Shown here piece after piece: positions 23,445-33,521 of a DNA stretch of 64,000 nucleotides. Position 1 is the first letter of the stretch, and the number at the start of each line of letters is the position of its first letter. The stretch is from Streptomyces lavendofoliae. Its GTDB lineage: Bacteria > Actinomycetota > Actinomycetes > Streptomycetales > Streptomycetaceae. Location of the stretch: positions 1 to 64,000 of the forward strand of contig NZ_BMTP01000011.1 in assembly GCF_014649735.1 (NCBI RefSeq), read 5' to 3'. The position numbers and the translations under genes were made by a program. The notes beneath the pieces were generated by a model, which was not told where the DNA came from, searched no databases, and saw nothing but the letters and a program-made list of their open reading frames with translations.

Positions 23445-24311
23445 TCAGCGGGTGCGCACCGCCGTGACCGTGAAGCGCTCCACCTCGGCGATGTGCCCGC
23501 CGGTCATGGCCACCACCGTCAGCACCGCGTCCTTGGCGCCCTTGAAGGTGACGGTGGACGACCACGGCTGCCGGTGACCGCCCGCCGGAGTGCAGCAGGA
23601 CTCGCCCAGCGGCGCCGCCGACGACGGCTGGCGCACCTGCACCCGGATGCTCTCGTCCACACCGCTCATCCGTCCGCCGACGGTCATGGGGGAGCGGACC
23701 ACCGATCCGTACACGGGCCGGGTCAGGGTGAAGTCGGTGTCGTCGGTGCCCACGACCACCCAGGGCGCGTCGCGGCCGGTGCCGTACCGCGCGAGGTGGA
23801 CGACCGCCGCGGTGCCCGAGTCCTCGGAGCCGCTCAGGCCCACGCCGACGCGGGCCCGTGCCGCGCCGATCGACCGCGAGGTGACGCGATCGATCTCCCC
23901 GAAGCCCAAGTAGCCGCGGGTGAACGACAGGGCGGTCTGCTCCGGGTCCAGGTGCCACGGCTGATGGCCGCCCGCGCGGTGGTCACGCTGCCACGCCTGC
24001 GCCTGGCCGAGTGTGGTGAAGGGCCAGATGGGCTGCAGGCTCCCCAGGCCGGTGACCGGAGCGCTGCCGTCGGGCCCCGGCGTGGTGGACGTGTCGGGCG
24101 CCGGCGTGGCCGGGGCGGCCCCCGTCGGTGACGGCAGGCCACCGGAGGTGGGCGTCGGCGTCGGCGCCGGCTGTGCCGACGAGGACGGTCTCGGCGCGGC
24201 GGACGACGTCGTCGGCGCGTCCTGGCGCCCGTCCGCGCCGCTGCATGCCAGCAGCGACGAACCGGTCACGAGCGCGACACCGATGAGGCGGAAGCGGAGC
24301 CAGACGTTCAT
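23445..24311 (-). CDS. Lipoprotein of unknown function
   Basis: 288 residues. The signal peptide MNVWLRFRLIGVALVTGSSL ends in the lipobox LLAC. A long Pro/Ser/Thr linker (about residues 30-90) would span the cell wall. The globular domain includes PIWPFTTLGQAQAWQRDHRA, LDPEQTALSFTRGYLGFGEI DRVT and a beta-rich C-terminus with a Cys pair (GESCCTPAGG). Domains of this type occur in many Streptomyces lipoproteins with no assigned activity. The next gene is divergent (204 bp). Confidence 0.78.
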   Translation of the reverse strand: MNVWLRFRLIGVALVTGSSLLACSGADGRQDAPTTSSAAPRPSSSAQPAPTPTPTSGGLPSPTGAAPATPAPDTSTTPGPDGSAPVTGLGSLQPIWPFTTLGQAQAWQRDHRAGGHQPWHLDPEQTALSFTRGYLGFGEIDRVTSRSIGAARARVGVGLSGSEDSGTAAVVHLARYGTGRDAPWVVVGTDDTDFTLTRPVYGSVVRSPMTVGGRMSGVDESIRVQVRQPSSAAPLGESCCTPAGGHRQPWSSTVTFKGAKDAVLTVVAMTGGHIAEVERFTVTAVRTR

Positions 24312-24514
24312 TACTGCCCCAGGGAACGCGTGCCGACCGTCGGCACTGTTCGTCCGTCCATCGTGCCACGGGACCGAGCCGCTTCCCAGAGCGCATGGCA
24401 CCCACCCGCCAGTGAAAAACCCCCGCACGGGACGGAAGTGAACCAAGTAGCGTGGCGGACGGATGGTGTTCGTACCCATCGACGGACACACCGATACGGG
24501 AGGACTGCGAAGGC

Positions 24515-25171
24515 ATGGCTGTCGTTCACCGGACCACGATGACCCCGGGCAAGCTCGAACTGCTCACGTCCTGGCTGCCCACGCGCCCCTGGTACGTGTC
24601 GACGGGCGCCGTGCCGGCCCTGTCCGTGGCGGGCGGCTTCCGGCTCGACGACCCCGAGGGCGAGGTCGGCATGGAGTTCATGGTGGTCACCGACGCGTCC
24701 GGCGACCGGCCGGTCACCTACCACGTGCCGCTCGCCTACCGGGGCGCCCCGCTCGACGGGGCCGGGAACGACGACCGGGCCGCGCTCGTCGGCACGTCCG
24801 AGCACGGGGTGCTGGGCACGCGCTGGATCTACGACGGCGCGGGCGACCCGGTGCTGGTCGCCCAGCTCCTCGCGCTCCTCCACGGCCGGGCACAGCCGCA
24901 GGCGCAGAGCGAGACGGACACGCCCGACCCGTCCGTCACCCGGCACGGCGCCGAGGGCCCCCGGCCGGCGCCGACCGGCCCGGGCACCGTCGCCGAGGGC
25001 GGGGACGGCACCGTCGTCACCGTCCCCACGGACTCCGGCCCGGCGGCCCTCACCCTGGTCCGGGTGCTCCGCCCCTCCGCCCCCGACCCCGCGCGGATCT
25101 GCGTCACCGCCCCCTGGCGTCTCCCGGACGGCACCGAACACCGCGCCCCCTTCGCCTTCCTGGACGTCTGA
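24515..25171 (+). CDS. Maltokinase N-terminal cap-like protein
   Basis: 218 residues. It opens MAVVHRTTMTPGKLELLTSW LPTRPWY, which matches the Mak_N_cap domain that caps actinobacterial maltokinase, but no kinase domain follows. VTYHVPLAYRGAPLDGAG and GTRWIYDGAGDPVLVAQLLA are also cap-type motifs. The remainder is a Pro/Gly linker and a second beta-rich repeat (LTLVRVLRPSAPDPARICVT). Free-standing caps are common in Streptomyces; a role in maltose-1-phosphate or trehalose metabolism is only inference. ATG 24515 follows GGGAGGA. Confidence 0.78.
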   Translation: MAVVHRTTMTPGKLELLTSWLPTRPWYVSTGAVPALSVAGGFRLDDPEGEVGMEFMVVTDASGDRPVTYHVPLAYRGAPLDGAGNDDRAALVGTSEHGVLGTRWIYDGAGDPVLVAQLLALLHGRAQPQAQSETDTPDPSVTRHGAEGPRPAPTGPGTVAEGGDGTVVTVPTDSGPAALTLVRVLRPSAPDPARICVTAPWRLPDGTEHRAPFAFLDV

Positions 25172-25227
25172 CGGAGGACTCCGTGCCGCCCCCGGACGGC
25201 GCCCGGGACCCAGGCCCGATGGGTGGT

Positions 25228-25242
25228 CGATCCGTACGATCG
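25228..25242. promoter_or_regulatory. 15-bp palindrome upstream of crtY
   Basis: CGATC-CGTAC-GATCG, 74 bp before the crtY start. It includes TACGAT, a possible -10. It could be an operator or part of a LitS-type promoter; no -35 was recognised. Confidence 0.4.
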
Positions 25243-25315
25243 GGGCACATCCGCATCCGACCGCGGCCCTCCCGCCGAATGGGAGGGGCAGCCGCAGCAG
25301 GAGAAGGAGCCGCCC

Positions 25316-26581
25316 GTGCCCGGGACACACGACCGACACGACACGCCCCTGGTGATGGACACCGAGGTGGCGGTCGTGGGAGGGGGCGCCGCGGGACTGT
25401 CCCTGATCCACCACCTGTGCGCGCCGGGGCCGGGCGGCCGGCCGCGGGCAGGACCCGGACCGGCGCGGGTCGTGCTGGTCGACGCTCCGGCCGGCCCCCT
25501 CCGGCCGCCCGAACGCACCTGGTGCTTCTGGGAGGAACCGGGCGGCGACTGGGACGACCTGCTGCTCCGGAGCTGGGACCGGCTGCGGGTGCGCGGCCCG
25601 GACGGCGCGGCCTTCACCGGCAGCCCGGGCCCCCTCCGCTACAAGATGCTGCGCTCGGACACCTTCGCCCGGGCGGTCCACGAACGCGTGGGCGCCGGCG
25701 CCGTCACCCGCGTGGAAGCCGCCGTCCGGGCCGTCAGTGACCGGCCGGGCGGCGCCGAGGTGCTCGGTGTCACCGCCGACGGCCGTCGTCTCCGTGTGCG
25801 CGCCCGCTGGGTCTTCGACTCGCGCCGTCCGCGGCGCCCACCGCCGGCGCGGACCCTGCTCCTCCAGCACTTCCGGGGCTGGTTCCTGCGCACCGAGCGG
25901 CCGGCGTTCGACCCCACGACCGTGGAGCTGATGGACTTCCGCGTCCCCCAGCCCCGCCACGGGCTCGCCTTCGGATACGTCCTGCCGCTCGGCACCCACC
26001 ACGCGCTCGTCGAGTACACCGCGTTCTCGGCGGCCCCGCTCACCACCGCCGGATACGACCGCGCGCTGCGCCACTACGTCGGCGACGTGCTCGGCATCGG
26101 GCGCCACGAAGTGACCGGCGACGAGCAGGGCGTGATCCCGATGAGCGACGGGCGCCACCCGCGCCGCGCCGGACACTCGGTCTTCCGTATCGGAGCCGCT
26201 GGCGGTGCGACCCGGCCCTCCACCGGCTACACGTTCGCCGGCCTGCAACGCCAGACCCGGGCCGTCGCCGGCGCGCTGCGCGAAGGACGCGTCCCGCTGC
26301 CGCCCCCCGCGTACCCGCGCAGGGCCATGGCCATGGACGCCGTGGTGCTGCGCGCGCTCGACACGGGCCGCATCGACGGTCCGGCCTTCTTCACCGCACT
26401 GTTCCGCACCGTGCCGACCGAACGCCTGCTGCGCTTCCTCGACGGCGGGACCCACCTGCTCGAAGAGCTCGGCATCGGGCTGCGCACCCCGGTGCTGCCC
26501 ATGCTGCGTACCGTCGCCGAACTCCCCGTCCTGGCCCGCGGCCACGCGCCGGCCGACCGCCGAGAAGGGAACCGCCCATGA
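25316..26581 (+). CDS. crtY: Lycopene beta-cyclase
   Basis: 421 residues. Converts the linear ends of lycopene to beta rings (beta-carotene). The FAD-type Rossmann motif EVAVVGGGAAGLSL is at residues 16-29. Family signatures follow: ERTWCFWEEPGGDWDDLL, GPLRYKMLRSDTFARAVHER, VFDSRRP, LLQHFRGWFLRTERPAFDP, LMDFRVPQ, FGYVLPLGTHHALVEYTAFS, and TRPSTGYTFAGLQRQTRAVA. All are standard for the CrtY/CrtL class. GTG 25316 follows GGAGAAGGAG. The stop overlaps the crtU start (ATGA), forming a two-gene rightward operon. Confidence 0.93.
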   Translation: MPGTHDRHDTPLVMDTEVAVVGGGAAGLSLIHHLCAPGPGGRPRAGPGPARVVLVDAPAGPLRPPERTWCFWEEPGGDWDDLLLRSWDRLRVRGPDGAAFTGSPGPLRYKMLRSDTFARAVHERVGAGAVTRVEAAVRAVSDRPGGAEVLGVTADGRRLRVRARWVFDSRRPRRPPPARTLLLQHFRGWFLRTERPAFDPTTVELMDFRVPQPRHGLAFGYVLPLGTHHALVEYTAFSAAPLTTAGYDRALRHYVGDVLGIGRHEVTGDEQGVIPMSDGRHPRRAGHSVFRIGAAGGATRPSTGYTFAGLQRQTRAVAGALREGRVPLPPPAYPRRAMAMDAVVLRALDTGRIDGPAFFTALFRTVPTERLLRFLDGGTHLLEELGIGLRTPVLPMLRTVAELPVLARGHAPADRREGNRP

Positions 26582-28215
26582 CCGCGCCGCACGACGACGC
26601 CCCGGGCGCCGCACACCGGCCGCGCCGCGCGCCCGCGCCGCACCCCGCCCCCGCCCCCGCCGCCCCGCGCCGCGCCACCGGAGCGCCCCGGCGGGGCCGG
26701 GACCGCAGGGCGCGGATGGTGGCGCCGCTCCCCGGCCTCCCGCGCGTCACCGGCGAACCGCCCCGCGCGGCGGTCGTCGGCGGCGGCATCGCCGGCCTCG
26801 CGGCGGCGACCGGGCTCGCCGAACGCGGCGTGCGGGTCACCCTGTACGAACGCGAGCAGCAGCTCGGCGGGCGGCTCGCCGGCCGGCCGGTGACCCTGTC
26901 CGACGGTTCCACCGCGACCATGAGCCGCGGCTTCCACGCCTTCTTCCGCCAGTACTACAACCTGCGCGGACTGCTGCGCCGAGCCGATCCCGGGCTCGAC
27001 CGGCTGCGCGCGCTGCCCGACTACCCGCTGTGGCACAGCGGCGGCCTGCGCGACAGCTTCGCCCGCATCCCGCGCACCCCGCCGTGGAACGCCCTCGCCT
27101 TCGCCGCGCTCAGCCCGAGCTTCCGGGCCGCGGACCTGGCCGGCATGGACGCGCGGGCGGCCCTGCCCCTGTTCGACGTACGGGTCCCGGACGTGTACCG
27201 GCGGCTCGACGGCTTCAGCGCCCTCGACCTCCTGGAGCGCATCCGGTTCCCCGAGGCGGCCCACCACCTGGCCTTCGAGGTGTTCTCGCGCAGCTTCTTC
27301 GTCCACCCGCGCACCCTGTCGGCGGCCGAACTGGCGCTGATGTTCCACATCTACTTCCTGGGCTCCAGCGAGGGCCTGCTCTTCGACGTCCCCGACGAGC
27401 CCTTCCCCCAGGCGCTGTGGGAGCCGCTCGGGGACTACCTCGCGGGGCACGGCGTCCAGTTGCTCGAAGGCCGCCCCGTCGACTCGGTGGAGCCCGGGCC
27501 GCACGGCGGGTTCACGGTCACGGCGGCGGACCGGACCGACCACCACGACGCCGTGGTCCTCGCGCTCGACACGGCCGGCCTGCGCCGCGTCGTCGCGCGG
27601 TCGCCCCGGCTGGGCGACCGGGCCTGGCGCACCCGGATCAGCCGCCTGCGCACGGCACCGCCGTTCCTGGTGTCCCGGTACTGGCTCGACCGCCCGGTCG
27701 ACCGCCACCGCCCCGGCTTCCTGGCCACCAGCGGGTACGACGGGCTGGACAACGTCAGCGTCCTGGAGCGCTGGGAGGGCGAGGCGGCGCGGTGGGCGTC
27801 CCGCACCGGGGGCGGCGTCGTCGAGCTGCACGCCTACGCCACCGCCCCCGGCATCCACCGGCCCGCCGTCCAGGAGGGCATGCTCACCCGGCTGCGTTCC
27901 CTGTACCCGGAGATCAGGGACGCCCTGGTCCTGGACGAGCGGCACGAATGGCGGGCCGACTGCCCCCACTTCCCGGTGGGCGGCTACGAGGACCGCCCCA
28001 CCGTGCGGACGCCCGACCCCGCCGTGATGGTGGCGGGCGACCTGGTGCGGACCGGCCTGCCGGTGGCCCTGATGGAACGGGCCGCCACCAGCGGATTCCT
28101 GGCGGCGAACGCGCTGCTGGAGCGGTGGGGCGTGCGCGGGCAGACGCTCTGGACGGTTCCGCCGCGCGGCAGATCGGCCCCGCTGAGGGCGCTGGCCCGG
28201 CTGGCCGCCGACTGA
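26578..28215 (+). CDS. crtU: CrtU-type carotene desaturase/methyltransferase (aromatic ring formation)
   Basis: 545 residues. FAD-dependent enzyme that desaturates the beta ring and shifts a methyl group to give the aromatic rings of isorenieratene. The dinucleotide motif AAVVGGGIAGLAAATGLAER is near residue 61. Further family blocks are RGFHAFFRQYYNLRGLLRRA, EVFSRSFFVHPRTLSAAELA and the C-terminal ADCPHFPVGGYEDRPTVRTP with VAGDLVRTGLPVALMERAAT. The first 45 residues are a low-complexity Ala/Pro/Arg extension. With CrtY it indicates isorenieratene-type pigment. Confidence 0.88.
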   Translation: MTAPHDDAPGAAHRPRRAPAPHPAPAPAAPRRATGAPRRGRDRRARMVAPLPGLPRVTGEPPRAAVVGGGIAGLAAATGLAERGVRVTLYEREQQLGGRLAGRPVTLSDGSTATMSRGFHAFFRQYYNLRGLLRRADPGLDRLRALPDYPLWHSGGLRDSFARIPRTPPWNALAFAALSPSFRAADLAGMDARAALPLFDVRVPDVYRRLDGFSALDLLERIRFPEAAHHLAFEVFSRSFFVHPRTLSAAELALMFHIYFLGSSEGLLFDVPDEPFPQALWEPLGDYLAGHGVQLLEGRPVDSVEPGPHGGFTVTAADRTDHHDAVVLALDTAGLRRVVARSPRLGDRAWRTRISRLRTAPPFLVSRYWLDRPVDRHRPGFLATSGYDGLDNVSVLERWEGEAARWASRTGGGVVELHAYATAPGIHRPAVQEGMLTRLRSLYPEIRDALVLDERHEWRADCPHFPVGGYEDRPTVRTPDPAVMVAGDLVRTGLPVALMERAATSGFLAANALLERWGVRGQTLWTVPPRGRSAPLRALARLAAD

Positions 28216-28267
28216 CCCGCGACCCGCCCGGTCCGCCCCGCCGACCGCGCCTCTCGACCCGTCCCGC

Positions 28268-29293
28268 TCAGCCCGGGAACCGCCCCTTCGAGCGCAGCTC
28301 CCACCGCCTCTCCGCGTACGCGAGGTCGTCGCGCCACAGCCGGCCCGCCGCCACCCTCATCAGCGGCCGCACCAGGGGCGCGGCGGCCCGCGCCACGGCG
28401 AACCCCGGCCGGTCGGAGGCCGCGACCACCGCTTCCACCACGGCGGTCCTCGGCCGGCCCAGCGCGTCGGGGCCCAGCGGCGTGGCGTGCGTCTCGACGA
28501 CGGAGCCGCGCCCCTCGCCCTCCTCGATCTCCATCACGACGGTCCGCGGTCCCGGCGCCGTGAACCGCGCCCGGACCGGCACCACCACCCGGCCCGCCAC
28601 CCGGAACGAGACGTCGACCCGGAAGCAGTCCTCCGCCCCGCCGGCGTCCAGCACGGTCAGGTCGACGAACGAGTACGGGTGGAACCACGCGCCGTGCCAC
28701 GGGTCGAGCCGGTTCGCGACGACGTCCTCCGGTTCGCACCGCCCCACACCCGACCAGACCGCCGCGACCGCCCGGCCGGGGTCCGGACGGACCGGCACCG
28801 AGGGCCGGTCCGCCGGCTCCTCGCCACCGCACCGGTCCAGCCGCACCCACACCAGCACCCCGTCGTCGTACGCCGGGAAGGGCTCCCACCCGGCGAACGG
28901 GCCGCCGTCCAGGGCCAGCCCGTGCCAGTGGCACACCAGCGTCCCGCACCGCACCCGGCTCCGGGCCAGCGGCGCCCCGAGGTGCGGACAGGCGCCCGGC
29001 CCCGCGTGCACCCCGCCGTCCGCGCCGCGCCAGGCCACCACCTCCTCCCCGGCCACCGTCGATCCCCGGGGCCGGTCCACCGGCAGGTCCCGGGCCGCGC
29101 ACAGCACGTACCAGTTGCCGGACGGGCGTGCCACGGCCCGCTTCAGCGCGTCCGCGATGAGCCCGGGGCGCGCCTCGCGCCAGGTGGGACGCTGCCGCTC
29201 CCAGGCCACGGGCGTCTTCCGCAGCGCCAGGGGAAACCGGCCCGTGCCCGGCCTTCGCGGCCTCCGTGCCGCCCGCGGCTCCTTCGGGCTCAT
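28268..29293 (-). CDS. Rieske [2Fe-2S] protein (DUF5914-like) of the carotenoid operon
   Basis: 341 residues. The Rieske motif is [28 protein letters not shown]-x-H at residues about 115-117 and C-x-x-H about 17 residues later, the usual [2Fe-2S] ligand set. The C-terminal domain ([20 protein letters not shown]) resembles the DUF5914 / ring-hydroxylase-like fold. It sits as the last gene of the crtI-crtB operon (ATGA overlap with crtB), so it likely modifies the carotenoid end group or chain by oxygenation. The exact reaction is not known to me. Confidence 0.82.
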   Translation of the reverse strand: MSPKEPRAARRPRRPGTGRFPLALRKTPVAWERQRPTWREARPGLIADALKRAVARPSGNWYVLCAARDLPVDRPRGSTVAGEEVVAWRGADGGVHAGPGACPHLGAPLARSRVRCGTLVCHWHGLALDGGPFAGWEPFPAYDDGVLVWVRLDRCGGEEPADRPSVPVRPDPGRAVAAVWSGVGRCEPEDVVANRLDPWHGAWFHPYSFVDLTVLDAGGAEDCFRVDVSFRVAGRVVVPVRARFTAPGPRTVVMEIEEGEGRGSVVETHATPLGPDALGRPRTAVVEAVVAASDRPGFAVARAAAPLVRPLMRVAAGRLWRDDLAYAERRWELRSKGRFPG

Positions 29294-30243
29294 ACCGCCT
29301 CCCTGCGCATCGCCGCGCCCAACCGGGCGGCCGTCACCCCCGCCACCCCCGCGGCGGCCACCACCGCCCGCCGGCGCCGGGGAACCGCCGAGCGCCGGTG
29401 GACCGAGGACCAGCCGTCCCGCCGTACCGCGTCCAGGATCTCGCCGTACAGCACGTACGCCGAGCGGATGCACGGCCGGGCCACCGGGTCGAGCATGGCC
29501 AGCCCCGGCGCCGCCTCCCGGTACACGTCACGGGTGAGCGCCGCGGCGGCCGCCAGCGCCGAGACGATCCGCCGGTCGCGGCGTCCGGTGCGCCGGCTCC
29601 ACAACAGCAGGTCCCGGTGCGCGCCGTGCGCCGCGAGGAGGTCGGCCGGCAGGTAGACCCGGCCCCGGTCGAGGTCCTCGCCGACGTCCCGCACGAAGTT
29701 GGTCAGCTGGAACGCCACCCCCAGCGCGGCGGCGTGCGGCGCCGCCTCCTCGCGGGGCACGACGGTGCCGAGCACCGGCAGCATCTGGAGCCCGATGACG
29801 GCCGCCGACCCGTGCATGTAGGCGCGCAGGTCGTCGTACGTCGCGTACCCGGTCACCTCCAGGTCCGCGCGCATGGACACCAGGAAGTCCCGGAAGAGCG
29901 ACGGCTCGATGGCGTACGCGGCGGCCGTGTGCGCGAGCGCCCGCACCACCGGCTCCCGCACCGGAACCCCGGCCAGCGCCGCGTCCAGCCGCTCCTCCAG
30001 CGCCCGCAGGGCGGCGGCCCGTTCGGCGGGGCCGGCCGTGTCGCCCAGGTCGTCGACGATGTCGTCGGCCCGCCGCGCGAAGCCGTACAGCGCGTGCACG
30101 GCCGGGCGGCGCGCGGCCGGCAGCAACCGGGTGGCCAGGAAGTACGTCCTGCCGTGCCGCGCGTTCAGCTGCCGCGACCGGGCGTAGGCGATCCGCAGCG
30201 CCGGGTCGGTGATCCCCGCGGCGTCCAGCTCACGCACCGTCAT
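29290..30243 (-). CDS. crtB: Phytoene synthase
   Basis: 317 residues. Joins two geranylgeranyl diphosphates to phytoene. Squalene/phytoene synthase signatures are complete: [20 protein letters not shown], the first Asp-rich motif [34 protein letters not shown] and the second Asp-rich motif [27 protein letters not shown]. The start at 30243 overlaps the crtI stop (ATGA). A short C-terminal hydrophobic stretch ([17 protein letters not shown]) is extra. Confidence 0.95.
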   Translation of the reverse strand: MTVRELDAAGITDPALRIAYARSRQLNARHGRTYFLATRLLPAARRPAVHALYGFARRADDIVDDLGDTAGPAERAAALRALEERLDAALAGVPVREPVVRALAHTAAAYAIEPSLFRDFLVSMRADLEVTGYATYDDLRAYMHGSAAVIGLQMLPVLGTVVPREEAAPHAAALGVAFQLTNFVRDVGEDLDRGRVYLPADLLAAHGAHRDLLLWSRRTGRRDRRIVSALAAAAALTRDVYREAAPGLAMLDPVARPCIRSAYVLYGEILDAVRRDGWSSVHRRSAVPRRRRAVVAAAGVAGVTAARLGAAMRREAV

Positions 30244-31739
30244 CCGGCCCTCCCCGACGGCCGCACCCCGGTGATCCGGGCGGCGGCGAGCTTGCCCGAC
30301 AGCAGTACGGTGGGCACCCCCACGCCCGGCGTCGTGCCGCACCCGGCGAGGACCGCGTTGCCGGTGCCCCGCACGAGGTTGCGCGGCCGGAACGGGCCGG
30401 TCTGCGCGAAGGTGTGCGCGGCGGAGAACGGCGTGCCCGCCGCGTGGCCCCAGCCGGTCCAGTCGGCCGGGGTGACCAGCAGCTCCTCCTCCACGGAACC
30501 GGCGAGGCCGGACAGCCCCCGCCGCTCCAGCTCGGTGAGGAGTGCCGTGCGGTAGCGGGGTCCCAGGTCGCGCCACTCGCGGGCACCCGGCCCGATGTCG
30601 GTGTTGGGGCAGGGCGCGAGCACGTAGTGCAGGTGCCGGCCCGGCGGCGCCAGCGACGGGTCGGTGGCCGTGGGACGGGTGATGAGCAGGGACGGGTCCG
30701 ACATCAGTCGCCCCTCACGGGTGATCTCCCCGAACGTCCGGGCCCAGGCCGACCCGAACGACAGGGTGTGGTGCCCCAGTTCCGGCCAGGCGCGGTCGGT
30801 CCCCAGGTGCAGCACCACCGCCGACGGGGAGTGACGCAGCCGCACCGGCCGGCGCGGGCGGCGCCCCAGCAGCCGGTACGCCACGGGGAGATCAGCCGTG
30901 AGGACCACCGCGTCGCACGGCACCCGGCCCCGGTCGGTGACCACGGCGGTGACCCGGTCGCCGGAACGCTCCAGGCGGGCGGCCGTCTCGCCGTACCGGA
31001 ACACCCCGCCCGCCCCGGCCGCCGCGTCCGCCAGCGCGCGGGGCAGGGCGTGCATGCCGCCCCGGGGGAAGTACACCCCGGCCACCGTGTCCATGTAGGC
31101 GATCACGGCGTACGCGGCCAGCGCCCGCGCCGGCGGCACGCCCGCGTACAACGCCTGGAAGGAGAACACCCGGCGCAGCCGCTCGTCCGACAGGAACCGG
31201 CCGATCCGGCCCTCCAGCCGCCCGAAGCCGCCCAGTGCCGCGAGCCGCGCCAGATCCGGGCCGAACAGCTGGAGCGGCGAGTCGAAGTTGACGTCGATGA
31301 ACCGGCGCATCTGCGCCCGGTACAGCCGCTCCAGCCACTCCCTCAGCCGCCGGTAGCCCAGCGCCTCCCGGCTCCCGGCGAACCGTTCCACCTCCGCCTC
31401 CATGGCGTCCGCGCCGGTGTGCACGTCCAGCGCGGCACCGTCGGCGAACCGCGCCCGGTAGGCCGGGTGCAGCGGCACCAGGTCGAGCCGGTCGGCCATG
31501 CGGACACCTACGGCGGCGAACGCCTCCTCCACCAGGTCCGGCATCGTCAGCACGGTCGGACCGGTGTCCATGCGGTAGCCGCCCCGCGTCTCCAGCCCCG
31601 CCCGTCCGCCCGGCACCGCGCAGCGCTCCACCACCGTGACCCGGCGCCCCGCGCCGAGCAGGTGCAGGGCAGCCGCCAGCCCCGCCAGCCCCGCACCGAC
31701 GACCACCACGTGGTCCGTACGTCCCGGCACGGTCCTCAT
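30240..31739 (-). CDS. crtI: Phytoene desaturase
   Basis: 499 residues. FAD-dependent four-step desaturation of phytoene to lycopene. The N-terminal dinucleotide fold [20 protein letters not shown] is at about residue 10. [17 protein letters not shown], the CrtI signature in the middle ([20 protein letters not shown]), [18 protein letters not shown] and the C-terminal [31 protein letters not shown] are all typical. ATG 31739 is chosen; an ATG five codons earlier (31754) is possible. The usual crtE gene is not upstream. Confidence 0.95.
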   Translation of the reverse strand: MRTVPGRTDHVVVVGAGLAGLAAALHLLGAGRRVTVVERCAVPGGRAGLETRGGYRMDTGPTVLTMPDLVEEAFAAVGVRMADRLDLVPLHPAYRARFADGAALDVHTGADAMEAEVERFAGSREALGYRRLREWLERLYRAQMRRFIDVNFDSPLQLFGPDLARLAALGGFGRLEGRIGRFLSDERLRRVFSFQALYAGVPPARALAAYAVIAYMDTVAGVYFPRGGMHALPRALADAAAGAGGVFRYGETAARLERSGDRVTAVVTDRGRVPCDAVVLTADLPVAYRLLGRRPRRPVRLRHSPSAVVLHLGTDRAWPELGHHTLSFGSAWARTFGEITREGRLMSDPSLLITRPTATDPSLAPPGRHLHYVLAPCPNTDIGPGAREWRDLGPRYRTALLTELERRGLSGLAGSVEEELLVTPADWTGWGHAAGTPFSAAHTFAQTGPFRPRNLVRGTGNAVLAGCGTTPGVGVPTVLLSGKLAAARITGVRPSGRAG

Positions 31740-31827
31740 CCGGCATCCCCTCACGCGTCGACGGCACCGTCCTCAGCTCTTCGCCACCGGCACGCCCCTC
31801 GGATGCACCCGGCGCACCACCGGTGGC

Positions 31828-31862
31828 ACGGCTGTCGCGCGACGCGGCCCCGCGACAGCCGT
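31828..31862. promoter_or_regulatory. 12-bp inverted repeat in the crtI / SDR divergent promoter region
   Basis: ACGGCTGTCGCG (31828-31839) and its exact complement (31851-31862) flank 11 bp. A 10-bp palindrome, CCACCGGTGG (31817-31826), adjoins it. The repeat is about 90 bp from crtI and 125 bp from the SDR gene and could be the LitR site controlling both directions, or a two-way transcription block. Confidence 0.55.
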
Positions 31863-31985
31863 ACCCGCAGTGGATCACCGCCCGCCGCCCCGCGCCTTCC
31901 GGGCGCATCCGGACGGGCCCGCCGGGCGGAAGGGACGGGCAGGGGGGAACGTGGACGTGACAGCACCATCCGCCGAGGAGCCCCC

Positions 31986-33521
31986 ATGACCCACCCGAAC
32001 GGCACGGGCCTGTGCCTGGTCACCGGCGCCACCGGTTACATCGGCGGGCGGCTCGTCCCCGAGCTGCTGGCCGCCGGTCACCGCGTCCGCTGCCTGGCGC
32101 GCTCACCGGGCAAACTCCGCGACCACCCCTGGGTGGGCCAGGTCGAGGTCGCGCGGGGCGACGTCACCGACGAGGAGTCGGTGCGGGCCGTGATGAGCGG
32201 TGTGGACGTCGCGTACTACCTCGTCCACGCCCTCGGCGGCGGACGCGGCTTCGAGGAGACCGACCGCACCACGGCGCGGATCTTCGGCCGCTGCGCCCGG
32301 GAGGCGGGCGTACGGCGCATCGTGTACCTCGGCGGCCTCACCCCGGACGGCGTACCGGCGAGGGAGCTCTCCCCGCACCTGCGCTCGCGCGCCGAGGTCG
32401 GCGGAATCCTGCTGGACTCCGGCGTGCCCACCGCCGCGCTGCGCGCCGCCGTCGTCCTCGGGTCCGGCTCCGCCTCCTTCGAGATGCTCCGCTACCTCAC
32501 CGAGCGGCTGCCGGTCATGGTCACGCCCAGCTGGGTCCGCACCCGCATCCAGCCCATCGCCGTGCGGGACGTGCTGCGCTACCTCGTCGGCAGCGCCGGC
32601 CTGCCCCCCGACGTGAACCGCACGTTCGACATCGGCGGCCCCGACGTCCTGACCTACCGCGACCTCATGCGCCGGTACGCGACCGTCGCCGGACTGCCCC
32701 GGCGGGTCATCCTGCCGGTGCCGGTCCTCACCCCGAGCCTGTCGAGCCACTGGGTCGGTCTGGTCACCCCCGTACCGCCCGCCATCGCGCGACCGCTCGC
32801 CGAGTCACTGCGGTACGAGGTGGTGTGCCGCGAACACGACATCGCCGACCACGTCCCCGATCCGCCCGGCCACCCCATCGGCTGCGACGAGGCGCTCGCC
32901 CTCGCCCTGCGGCGGGTCCGCGAGGCCCAGGTCACCACCCGGTGGTCGTCCGCTTCCGTGCCCGGCGCGCCGAGCGACCCGCTGCCGACCGACCCCGACT
33001 GGGCGGGCGGCAGCCTCTACACCGACCGGCGCGAACGGACCGTCGGCGCCTCGCCCGAGGCCCTGTGGCGGGTCATCGAGGGCATCGGCGGCGAGAATGG
33101 CTGGTACTCCTTCCCCCTGGCCTGGGCGGTGCGCGGCTGGCTGGACCGGCTCGTCGGCGGCGTCGGACTGCGGCGGGGCCGCCGCGACGCCCAGCACCTC
33201 AGAGTGGGCGACTCCCTGGACTTCTGGCGCGTCGAGGAGATCCAGCAGGGCAGGCTGCTGCGGCTGCGCGCCGAGATGCGGCTGCCCGGCCTGGCCTGGC
33301 TGGAGATGTACGCCGAGGAGGACGGCGAGGGCCGCAGCCGCTACCGCCAGCGCGCCCTGTTCCATCCCCGCGGCCTGCTGGGCCACGCCTACTGGTGGAG
33401 CGTGTCCCCGTTCCACGCCATGGTCTTCGGGGGCATGGCCCGCAACATCACCCGCGCGGCGGAGGGCGAGGAGCGGGCCCGTCCCCGCTCCGGACGGCGG
33501 CGTACCGGAGCGGCGACATGA
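31986..33521 (+). CDS. NAD(P)-binding SDR fused to an SRPBCC-like domain (DUF2867)
   Basis: 511 residues. N-terminal extended SDR: GLCLVTGATGYIGGRLVPEL is the nucleotide-binding Gly motif, then YYLVHALGGGRGFEETDRTT and RIVYLGGLTPDG. The catalytic Tyr-x-x-x-Lys is not evident. The C-terminal half (from about 340) reads ERTVGASPEALWRVIEGIGG ENGWYSF and ends in RQRALFHPRGLLGHAYWWSV, matching DUF2867. Such oxidoreductases sit beside photolyase in light-induced lit/crt loci. GAGGAG precedes ATG 31986; its stop overlaps the phrB start (ATGA). Confidence 0.8.
   Translation: MTHPNGTGLCLVTGATGYIGGRLVPELLAAGHRVRCLARSPGKLRDHPWVGQVEVARGDVTDEESVRAVMSGVDVAYYLVHALGGGRGFEETDRTTARIFGRCAREAGVRRIVYLGGLTPDGVPARELSPHLRSRAEVGGILLDSGVPTAALRAAVVLGSGSASFEMLRYLTERLPVMVTPSWVRTRIQPIAVRDVLRYLVGSAGLPPDVNRTFDIGGPDVLTYRDLMRRYATVAGLPRRVILPVPVLTPSLSSHWVGLVTPVPPAIARPLAESLRYEVVCREHDIADHVPDPPGHPIGCDEALALALRRVREAQVTTRWSSASVPGAPSDPLPTDPDWAGGSLYTDRRERTVGASPEALWRVIEGIGGENGWYSFPLAWAVRGWLDRLVGGVGLRRGRRDAQHLRVGDSLDFWRVEEIQQGRLLRLRAEMRLPGLAWLEMYAEEDGEGRSRYRQRALFHPRGLLGHAYWWSVSPFHAMVFGGMARNITRAAEGEERARPRSGRRRTGAAT

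Noticed and set aside
29293-29473. 60-residue N-terminal extension of the Rieske protein
   Set aside because: Gly-rich, lies within crtB, and the ATG at 29293 gives an ATGA overlap.
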